7,189 nt of DNA from an uncultured Lachnospiraceae bacterium (GTDB lineage Bacteria; Bacillota; Clostridia; Lachnospirales; Lachnospiraceae), in contig CACZPX010000138.1 in the NCBI GenBank assembly GCA_902783095.1, positions 1 through 7,189 of the forward strand, read 5' to 3'. Under the pieces are notes generated by a model. It ran no database searches. It was not told the DNA's origin and saw only the letters and a list, made by a program, of their open reading frames with translations. The translations under genes and the position numbers were made by a program. This document shows, in pieces, positions 1-5,851 of the stretch. Positions within the stretch are counted from its first letter, which is position 1. The number at the start of each line of letters is the position of its first letter.

Positions 1-156
1 CGCATCAATGAAAAATACCGCAGCACCATCGTGATGGTCACCCACAACGACGCGATCAAGTATATGGCGGACCGCGTGGTCCATCTGCGCGACGGCGCGG
101 TGAGCAATATGATCCGCAACGAGCGGCGCCTGCCCGCGGAGGAGATCACGTGGTGA
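1..156 (+). CDS. ABC transporter ATP-binding protein, C-terminal fragment (5' end outside window)
   Basis: Frame 1 is open from the first base and gives 51 codons before TGA at 154-156. The visible peptide contains a hydrophobic strand running into VTHN (residues 12-15), which is the H-loop (switch His) of ABC ATPases. It is followed by an ADRVVHLRDG-type tail typical of LolD/MacB/FtsE-like ATPases. Walker A, the signature motif and Walker B lie upstream of the window, so the family is inferred from the tail and from the neighbour. It overlaps the start of an FtsX-type permease, so the two almost certainly form one transporter: this subunit would hydrolyse ATP on the cytoplasmic face and drive conformational change in the permease. 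A GGAGGAG at 138-144, inside its own coding sequence, serves as the ribosome binding site of the permease. The substrate cannot be deduced. Confidence 0.85.
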   Translation, partial: RINEKYRSTIVMVTHNDAIKYMADRVVHLRDGAVSNMIRNERRLPAEEITW

Positions 157-2486
157 GAAAGCATCGGACAAAAGACCCTCTGCGGCACCGCTATCTGCGC
201 GACCTGAAGGCGGAGTTTGCCAAGTACCTGGTGCTTTTTTTGCTGCTTACCTTTTCCATAGGGCTGGTGTCCGGCTTTATGGTGGCGGACGGCAGCATGC
301 TCAAGGCTTATAACGAAAGCTTTGAAAAGTACCGGATCGAGCACGGACATTTCCGCACCAAAACGGCGCTCAACCGCGCCAAACGCAAGGCGATCGAGGC
401 GGCCGGCGTGACGCTGTACGATCTCCCCTACGCGGAAGACCGGCTGGATGCCGGCGCAAAGATCCGGTTTTACGCGGACCGAAAGGAGATTAACCTGATC
501 TGCCTGATGGACGGCGCCATGCCCGCGGCGGCCGGGCAGATCGCGCTGGACCGGATGTTTGCGGACAATAACGGCATAAAGATCGGAGACACGGTCACGG
601 CGGGGGCAAAAAGCTGGACCGTGACGGGGCTGGTGGCCCTGTCGGACTACAGCTCCCTGTTTGAGAGCAACGCTGACGCCATGTTCGATTCCGTCGCGTT
701 CGGCGTGGCGGTCCTTTCCGATGAAGAATTCGCGGCGCTTCCCGCGGACAGCAGGGAAAACTGCTACGCCTGGCGCTATCCGGCGGAGCCGGCGGACGAC
801 AGGGAGGAGAAGGCGCTGGCGGACGCGCTGAAAGAGACCGTCCGGGAAGAGACGGCGCTGCAGGACTACGTCCCCCGCTACACCAATAAGGCGATCACGT
901 TCACGGGGGACGACATGGGCGGCGACCGCGTCATGATGATGACGCTTCTGGGGATCATCCTGGTCATCATCGCCTTTGTGTTCGGCATCACAATCAGCAA
1001 TACCATCGCGAAAGAGGCGGGCGTGATCGGCACGCTGCGGGCCTCCGGCTACACCCGGGGGGAACTGCTGCGGCATTATACGGCTATGCCGTTTTTCGTG
1101 ACGCTCGCCAGCGCGCTCGCGGGGAACGTGCTGGGCTACACCTGGATGAAGGACGTCTGCGCGGGCCTCTACTACGGCAGCTACAGCCTGCCCACCTACG
1201 TGACGGTCTGGGACGGGGAGGCCTTTCTGTACACCACGGCGGCGCCGCTGGTCATCATTCTCGTGGTGACGATGCTCATTTTATGGGTGCGGCTGCGCCT
1301 GCCGCCCATCAAATTCCTGCGGAGGGACCTGAAGAGAAGAAAGCAGCACGGCGCCCTGCCGCTGTCTCCGCGGCTGGGGATCTTTTCCCGGTTCCGCCTG
1401 CGCGTGATCTTCCAGAACCGCGCCAACTATATCATGATGTTTGTGGGCATCTTTTTTGCCAACGTTCTGCTGCTGTTCGGCATGGGGCTCCCCGAGATGC
1501 TGAACGTGTACAGGGATTCCGTGGAAGAGCACATGCTCGCGGATTACCAGACCATCCTGACCGTGCCGGAGGAGACGGCGGGGGGAGACGGACAGCTGGA
1601 AAACCTGGTCCGGATGATGCTCTTTGCGGCAGAAGCGGAGACGGAAAACGAAACGGCGGAGAAATTCAGCGTCTGGACGCTGCGCACGCCGCCCGGGTCC
1701 ATGATGGAAGAGGACGTGATGCTCTACGGCGTCGCGCAGGACAGCCGTTACGTCTCGCCGTCCCCCGCGCCGGGAGAGACCTGGATCTCCTCGGCCTGCG
1801 CGGACAAATACGGCCTGGAGCCGGGGGAGACCTTTACGCTGACGGAACCGTTTGAGGACAGGGACTACACATTCACGGTGGACGGGATCTACCCCTACGG
1901 CAACGCGATCGCGGTATTTATGGAACGGAAGACGCTGAACGCGGTCTTTGACCAGGAAGAGGATTTCTTTGCCGGCTATTTCTCGGAGACGCCCATCACC
2001 GATATCGACGGGAAGGCGATCGGCACGGTGATCGACCTGGAAGCCATGACCAAGATCTCGCGCCAGCTGATGGTCTCGTTCGGCAGTATGGCCGATCTGG
2101 TCAACGTCTTTGCGCTGATCATCTTTGTGATCCTGGTGTTTTTGCTCTCCAAGATCATCATCGAGAAAAACGCGCACGCCATCTCCATGACCAAGATCTT
2201 GGGCTACACGGACGGGGAGATCGGCCGGCTGTACGTGGCGGCGACCAGCATCATCGTGGTACTGAGCGTGATCGGTTCGCTGCCGCTGGTAAAGCTGGCA
2301 CTGGCCTTTTTAGTGGAAAAGATGATGTTCACACGGATGACCGGCTGGATCCCTGTGGTGGTGAGCAACGCGACCATGATAAAGATCGCCGGCATGGCCA
2401 TCGTGACCTACGCCGCCGTGGCGGCGGTGGAGATGCGCCGCATACGGCGCGTGCCGATGGACGAAGCACTGAAAAACGTTGAATAG
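150..2486 (+). CDS. FtsX/MacB-type ABC transporter permease
   Basis: A 778-residue membrane protein with the duplicated layout of type VII ABC permeases. One helix lies near residues 25-47, then a large extracytoplasmic domain (about 48-262), and then a three-helix FtsX unit (about 263-285, 312-332, 361-382). Its cytoplasmic loop contains EAGVIGTLRASGYTRGEL (289-306), the coupling region conserved in FtsX domains. The second half repeats this with a helix at about 426-446, an external domain at 447-648, and a final FtsX unit (649-669, 694-716, 737-760) whose loop reads ISMTKILGYTDGEI (678-691). The C-terminal VPMDEALK is the usual end of this family. Two GTG starts are possible, at 150 and 153, both served by GGAGGAG at 138-144. 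The start at 153 gives an 8-base spacer and a GTGA overlap with the ATPase stop, so the true protein may be one residue shorter. MacB-like permeases usually export or transmit force rather than import. Substrate unknown. Confidence 0.93.
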   Translation: MVRKHRTKDPLRHRYLRDLKAEFAKYLVLFLLLTFSIGLVSGFMVADGSMLKAYNESFEKYRIEHGHFRTKTALNRAKRKAIEAAGVTLYDLPYAEDRLDAGAKIRFYADRKEINLICLMDGAMPAAAGQIALDRMFADNNGIKIGDTVTAGAKSWTVTGLVALSDYSSLFESNADAMFDSVAFGVAVLSDEEFAALPADSRENCYAWRYPAEPADDREEKALADALKETVREETALQDYVPRYTNKAITFTGDDMGGDRVMMMTLLGIILVIIAFVFGITISNTIAKEAGVIGTLRASGYTRGELLRHYTAMPFFVTLASALAGNVLGYTWMKDVCAGLYYGSYSLPTYVTVWDGEAFLYTTAAPLVIILVVTMLILWVRLRLPPIKFLRRDLKRRKQHGALPLSPRLGIFSRFRLRVIFQNRANYIMMFVGIFFANVLLLFGMGLPEMLNVYRDSVEEHMLADYQTILTVPEETAGGDGQLENLVRMMLFAAEAETENETAEKFSVWTLRTPPGSMMEEDVMLYGVAQDSRYVSPSPAPGETWISSACADKYGLEPGETFTLTEPFEDRDYTFTVDGIYPYGNAIAVFMERKTLNAVFDQEEDFFAGYFSETPITDIDGKAIGTVIDLEAMTKISRQLMVSFGSMADLVNVFALIIFVILVFLLSKIIIEKNAHAISMTKILGYTDGEIGRLYVAATSIIVVLSVIGSLPLVKLALAFLVEKMMFTRMTGWIPVVVSNATMIKIAGMAIVTYAAVAAVEMRRIRRVPMDEALKNVE

Positions 2487-2490
2487 AGGA
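2485..2490 (+). promoter_or_regulatory. Ribosome binding site of the heptad-repeat lipoprotein gene
   Basis: AGAGGA overlaps the permease stop codon (TAG, 2484-2486) and lies 7 bases before the ATG at 2498. This supports that start and tight translational linkage to the permease. No promoter fits in the 11-base gap. Confidence 0.7.
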
Positions 2491-2497
2491 TAAAAAG

Positions 2498-4237
2498 ATG
2501 AAAAAGAGACATAAGAAAACCTGGACGGTCCTTGGTCTGCTGCTGGCGGCGGCGCTGTTTCTCGGAGCCTGCGGCGAAGGGGAAACGACAGAGACCGCGG
2601 CGCCGCAGCCGCAGACGGAAGCGGAGAAGGCGCCGCTCACCCTGGCGGACGTGGAAGCCGGGACGGTCCTGACCGCGGGCGAACGGGAGGAATCCGTGCA
2701 CGTCAGGGCGGACGCGCGCGGCGTGCCGGAAGAGGTGACGTCTGACGTGCGCCTTTCAGGGATAAACGCGGCGGGACAGACCAGCGCGCTCTTTGTAAGG
2801 GATGCCGCGGCCCTTGCGTCGATAAAAAACACCGAAGGGGACGAGGAATGGGTCCTGGACGGAGACACGCTCTATATGGAATATAAGGGAGTGGATCTGC
2901 GCTATGAGGGAACGGCGCAGAACGAAGTGCCCTTTGGCGTAAAAGTCACGTATTTCCTGGACGGCGCGGAGACTGCACCGGAGGAGCTGGCCGGAAAGAG
3001 CGGGACCGTAAAGATCCGCTTCGACTACAGCAACGCCACCGGGACCGGCGCCGGGCTCGTGCCCGCGGCGGCCATGACGGTGGTCTTTTTGCCGGAGAAG
3101 ACCTTCTCGGAAGTGGAGATCGAAAACGGCGCCCTCATGACGGTTGCGGACCAGAGCGCGGCGGTGGGACTGGCCTTTCCGGGACTTTCGCAGTCGCTGC
3201 AGCTGAAGGACTACGAGCCGACAAAGGACGCCGAGCTTCCGGAATTCGTGGAGATCACCGCGCAGGTCACCGACTTTAAGCTGGCCTTTACCGCCACCGT
3301 GTTCTCCACAGACTTTTTTGCGGAACTCAAAGACGGGGATATCGACGAGCTCTTAAAGATCCCGGACGATATGAAGGAACTGTCGGATGCGTCAAAGGAA
3401 CTGGCGGACGGCACGGGAGAGCTTGCCGACGGGGTAAAGGAACTGGCGGACGGCCTGCAGGAATACTTTGACGGCGTACACGCGCTGCGTAAGGGAGCGA
3501 AGGAACTGAAAAGCGGAACGTCGCAGCTTACGGACGCCTCCGCGGCCCTGTGCGACGGCGCGGCCGGGCTGAAAGACGGCTTGAAACAGCTGAACGACAG
3601 CCTGAAGGGCGTGGACGTATCGGGGCTTGCGGCCCTGTCCGAACTGGACCTTTCCGCGCTTACCGCGCAGCTGGGACAGGTGGATCTGGCCGCGCTGGCC
3701 GATCAGCTGGAGCCGGTGATCGGTAAGGAGCAGGCGGATGCGCTGCGCAGCCTGCAGACGGCGCTGGGAGGCCTGGGAGAGGCTGCCGCGCAGATGGAAG
3801 GGGCGGCAGCGGCTGCAGGCGAACTGGCCGGAACGCTTGGCGCGCTCAAGAGCGGCGTGGGAGAGCTGTATAAGGGAAGCAAACAGCTGTCCAGGGGGAT
3901 AAACGACTATACGGCCGGCGTATCGGCGGTGGACGAAGGCGCGGGCGCGCTTTATGACGGCGCCAAAGAGCTGGACAAGGCCGCGGGAGAGATCCGGGAC
4001 GGCCTGGACGAATTAAAGGACGGGACAACTGAGCTCCGGGACGGCGTAAAGGAGTTTGACGAGGAAGGCATACAGGAGCTGACAAAGATCGCCGGGGAAG
4101 AACTCAGAACGGTCCTGACGGATCTTAAGTCGCTGCGGGGGAACGCCGCGGGGTATCAGGCGTTCTCGGCGCGGGAACTGCCGGCGGGCACCAAGGGTTC
4201 GGTGCGCTTTATCATCGAGACGGCAGAGATCCGGTAA
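2498..4237 (+). CDS. Lipoprotein with two xxxLxxG heptad-repeat arrays, partner of the ABC module
   Basis: A 579-residue secreted lipoprotein. The N-terminus has a basic stretch (MKKRHKK), a hydrophobic core, and the lipobox LGAC (22-25), so Cys25 would be lipidated and the mature protein anchored outside the membrane. An acidic, Pro/Gln-rich linker (26-45) follows, then a probably beta-rich region (about 46-275) with no motif I can name. Residues 294-370 form 11 uninterrupted heptads of the pattern E-L-x-D-G-x-x. Residues 371-448 are an Ala/Leu/Gln-rich insert, and 449-518 carry ten more heptads. This is the xxxLxxG repeat type known from YhgE/Pip proteins, but here there are no C-terminal membrane helices. 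The gene starts 11 bases after the permease, so the three genes likely form one operon. By analogy with the FtsEX-PcsB and MacAB systems, the product may be the extracytoplasmic partner of the permease. That role is inference. The CDS and its export are well supported; the function is not. Confidence 0.87.
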   Translation: MKKRHKKTWTVLGLLLAAALFLGACGEGETTETAAPQPQTEAEKAPLTLADVEAGTVLTAGEREESVHVRADARGVPEEVTSDVRLSGINAAGQTSALFVRDAAALASIKNTEGDEEWVLDGDTLYMEYKGVDLRYEGTAQNEVPFGVKVTYFLDGAETAPEELAGKSGTVKIRFDYSNATGTGAGLVPAAAMTVVFLPEKTFSEVEIENGALMTVADQSAAVGLAFPGLSQSLQLKDYEPTKDAELPEFVEITAQVTDFKLAFTATVFSTDFFAELKDGDIDELLKIPDDMKELSDASKELADGTGELADGVKELADGLQEYFDGVHALRKGAKELKSGTSQLTDASAALCDGAAGLKDGLKQLNDSLKGVDVSGLAALSELDLSALTAQLGQVDLAALADQLEPVIGKEQADALRSLQTALGGLGEAAAQMEGAAAAAGELAGTLGALKSGVGELYKGSKQLSRGINDYTAGVSAVDEGAGALYDGAKELDKAAGEIRDGLDELKDGTTELRDGVKEFDEEGIQELTKIAGEELRTVLTDLKSLRGNAAGYQAFSARELPAGTKGSVRFIIETAEIR

Positions 4238-4268
4238 GGCCCGGTAAAAAGAGGAAAGCCGCTCCGTA

Positions 4269-4296
4269 TTGCGTTTTATCAAAAGTCCGTTATAAT
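4269..4296 (+). promoter_or_regulatory. Promoter of the MATE gene (TTGCGT, 16 bp, TATAAT)
   Basis: There is a perfect -10 box, TATAAT, at 4291-4296. A partial -35 box, TTGCGT (3 of 6 matches), lies at 4269-4274 with a 16-bp spacer. The predicted transcription start is near 4303, about 34 bases before the leader ORF start. It is positioned correctly for the downstream genes and lies in the only sizeable gap (176 bases) between the two gene groups. The weak -35 suggests modest basal strength or regulated use. Confidence 0.6.
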
Positions 4297-4307
4297 AGAA
4301 AACGGAC
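4285..4307. promoter_or_regulatory. Palindrome over the -10 box, candidate operator
   Basis: GTCCGTT (4285-4291) and AACGGAC (4301-4307) are perfect reverse complements separated by 9 bases. The left arm contributes the first T of TATAAT, and the right arm sits at the predicted transcription start. A two-fold symmetric site here is where a dimeric repressor (TetR, MarR or similar) would block RNA polymerase. No regulator gene is in the window, so the binding protein is unknown. The same bases could instead form an RNA hairpin in read-through transcripts. Confidence 0.45.
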
Positions 4308-4336
4308 GCGAAAAATGCAGCGGAGGGGCTTTTTGT

Positions 4337-4417
4337 ATGGACAAAGAGCTGCGGCGGCCGGCGCCGGCGAAGACCCCGCCCGCTGTGATACGGTGCGTTC
4401 CGGGAGAGGGCGAATGA
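4337..4417 (+). CDS. Candidate 26-residue leader peptide upstream of the MATE gene
   Basis: A short ORF starts at ATG 4337, 8 bases after a strong Shine-Dalgarno sequence, GGAGGGG (4322-4328). It ends at TGA 4415-4417, which overlaps the MATE start codon as ATGA, so termination would deliver ribosomes to the transporter start. The peptide begins MDKELRRPAPAKTPPAV and is rich in Arg and Pro, including Pro-Pro at residues 14-15. The MATE ribosome binding site lies within its last codons. It could be a regulatory leader peptide, with ribosome stalling altering transporter translation, or simply a coupling ORF. I recognise no homologue. Support is the ribosome binding site and the stop/start overlap only; conservation could not be tested. 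Confidence 0.5.
   Translation: MDKELRRPAPAKTPPAVIRCVPGEGE
4402..4410 (+). promoter_or_regulatory. Ribosome binding site deciding the MATE start
   Basis: GGGAGAGGG lies just before ATG 4414, with the GGAG core (4403-4406) 7 bases from the start. This favours 4414 over the in-frame upstream ATG at 4315, which has no Shine-Dalgarno sequence and sits only about 12 bases after the predicted transcription start. Confidence 0.6.
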
Positions 4418-5829
4418 AGGAACGGACAAGGGAAACAACGCAGCCTGTGAGCCTGCGCAGGGAGGTCTTCTCCCTGGCCGGACCCACCATGCTGGAACAG
4501 CTGCTGCAGAGCGCGGTCAACTATATCGACACGGCCATGGTGGGCTCCATCGGGACGCTTGCCACGGCGGCGGTCGGTTCCACCATGACGGTGAACTGGC
4601 TGTTCATGGGGTCTATGGCGGCCTTGGGCGTGGGCTTTTTGGCCTTTATCTCGCAGTCCTTCGGCGCCAAAAGGCCGGACCGCGCCAAGCGGGCCTCCAT
4701 GCAGGCCTGCATCCTGTCCATCTTCGTAGGCATTTTCGCCACCGCCGTCCTTCTGCTGATCAGCCGCAAGATCCCCGTGTGGATGCACGCGGACCGGACC
4801 ATCGTGGAGACGGCCGGCAATTACTTCTTTATCCTGAGCATTTCCATGCTGCCGCGGACCGCCAGTACGATCTTTGCCATCATCCTGCGGTCGGCGGGCG
4901 ATACCAAGACCCCGATGAAGATCTCCATCCTGGTCAATATCATCAACGTGGTGGGCAACTATTTCCTGATCTATCCCACGCGCACCGTCGCGCTGTTCGG
5001 AAAGAGCCTGACCATGTTCGGCTTCGGCTGGGGCGTGGAGGGCGCCGCGATCGCCAGTACCGTCGCTTTCTTTACGGGCGGCATCCTCATCACCGTCGCC
5101 TACCTGCGCCATCCGAAGATCTCGCCGCTGGGTGTGCCGTTCAGACTGGAAAAGGAGATCCTGCGGCCCTGCTTAAAGGTCGCGTTTCCCAACATGCTGC
5201 AGCGCTTCGGGACGTCGTTCGGCTACGTGGTCTTCGCGTCGCTGATCAACTCGCTGGGCGAGGTGTCCACGGCGGCGCACACGATCGCCAATACGGTGGA
5301 ATCCGCCTTCTATATCCCGGGCTTCGGCATGCAGACGGCGGCGGCCACGCTGTCCGGCAACGTGATCGGCGCCAGGGACCGCGTAAGACAGGCGGAGATC
5401 ACACGGGAGATCCGGCGGATCGAAGTGATCCTGATGCTGGTCTCCGGCGGACTGCTGTTCGCGTTCGCACCGGCGCTGGTGAGCCTCTTCTCCAAAGATC
5501 CGGAAGTGATCCGGCTCGGGGCTACAGTCCTGCGCATGGTCGCCGTCTCGGAACCGGTCTACGGCATCAGCATCGTCACGGAGGGCATGCTGCAGGGCGC
5601 CGGGAAGACCGCCGTCTCGCTGGTGTTCAACATCGCGACCATGTGGGGCATCCGCATCCTCGGAACGCTGATCTTTGCGCGCATCCTGGATCTGGGCCTG
5701 ATCGCCGCCTGGGGCAGCATGATCGCCCACAACGTGATGCTGTTTGTTCTGTTTACCATCTATTTCCGCCGCGGGAGATGGAACCCGCTGCGGACGCAGG
5801 CGCAGCCGGAAGAGCCGGCCGCCGTATAA
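4414..5829 (+). CDS. MATE-family multidrug/metabolite efflux transporter
   Basis: A 471-residue polytopic membrane protein, of usual MATE length, with about 12 helices in two homologous halves. The N-half opens with REVFSLAGPTMLEQLLQSAVNYIDTAMVG (16-44), the typical MATE first helix with a membrane Asp at residue 39. The conserved ILRSAGDTKTPM lies at 157-168 and is followed by N175/N178 and GN at 181-182. The C-half repeats the element as EGMLQGAGKTAVSL (390-403). MATE proteins expel cationic or amphipathic compounds in exchange for Na+ or H+. The substrate is not readable from sequence. An in-frame upstream ATG at 4315 would add 33 Arg/Ala/Gly-rich residues unlike any MATE N-terminus, so I prefer 4414. 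The start overlaps the leader ORF stop, and a family enzyme gene follows 22 bases after the stop, suggesting a two-gene operon plus leader. Confidence 0.95.
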   Translation: MKERTRETTQPVSLRREVFSLAGPTMLEQLLQSAVNYIDTAMVGSIGTLATAAVGSTMTVNWLFMGSMAALGVGFLAFISQSFGAKRPDRAKRASMQACILSIFVGIFATAVLLLISRKIPVWMHADRTIVETAGNYFFILSISMLPRTASTIFAIILRSAGDTKTPMKISILVNIINVVGNYFLIYPTRTVALFGKSLTMFGFGWGVEGAAIASTVAFFTGGILITVAYLRHPKISPLGVPFRLEKEILRPCLKVAFPNMLQRFGTSFGYVVFASLINSLGEVSTAAHTIANTVESAFYIPGFGMQTAAATLSGNVIGARDRVRQAEITREIRRIEVILMLVSGGLLFAFAPALVSLFSKDPEVIRLGATVLRMVAVSEPVYGISIVTEGMLQGAGKTAVSLVFNIATMWGIRILGTLIFARILDLGLIAAWGSMIAHNVMLFVLFTIYFRRGRWNPLRTQAQPEEPAAV

Positions 5830-5837
5830 CGTATTAT

Positions 5838-5845
5838 AAAGGAGG
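5838..5845 (+). promoter_or_regulatory. Consensus ribosome binding site of the cyclodeaminase-family gene
   Basis: AAAGGAGG lies 6 bases before ATG 5852. It is a near-perfect anti-Shine-Dalgarno complement and the strongest in the window. It fixes the start and suggests that this enzyme is translated at least as well as the preceding transporter. Confidence 0.85.
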
Positions 5846-5851
5846 ATCACC

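Larger units (their letters stand above)
4255..4334 (+). terminator. Large inverted repeat plus T-run, candidate terminator of the ABC operon
   Basis: AAAGCCGCTCCG (4255-4266) is complementary to CGGAGGGGCTTT (4321-4332) at 11 of 12 positions, with a single G/G mismatch. A T-run (4330-4334) overlaps the end of the right arm. The 54-base loop is long for an intrinsic terminator, but it contains a second perfect 7-bp stem (4285-4291 with 4301-4307) that would shorten it. Transcripts reading through from the lipoprotein gene could fold this way. Transcripts from the promoter in the loop lack the left arm and could not. The right arm also covers the Shine-Dalgarno sequence of the leader ORF. Confidence 0.4.

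Noticed and set aside
1281..2177. A 298-codon minus-strand open frame opposite the permease gene
   Set aside because: Antisense shadow rich in His, Arg and Asp with no recognisable domain; the + strand frame is a convincing FtsX permease.
4231..4247. Duplicated CCGGTAA around the lipoprotein stop codon as a hairpin terminator
   Set aside because: Only four self-complementary base pairs form and no T-run follows, so it is probably chance.
4315..4413. N-terminal extension of the MATE protein from ATG 4315
   Set aside because: It has no Shine-Dalgarno sequence, lies about 12 bases from the predicted transcription start, and adds Arg/Ala/Gly-rich residues unlike MATE N-termini. ATG 4414 has a ribosome binding site and a typical family start.
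4279..5112. A 277-codon minus-strand open frame opposite the MATE 5' region
   Set aside because: Antisense shadow with Gly/His/Asp-rich low-complexity sequence; it would also run through the promoter and leader region.
5832..5837. TATTAT as a separate -10 box for the cyclodeaminase-family gene
   Set aside because: No -35-like hexamer lies upstream, and a start there would fall on the Shine-Dalgarno sequence. Co-transcription with the MATE gene is simpler.
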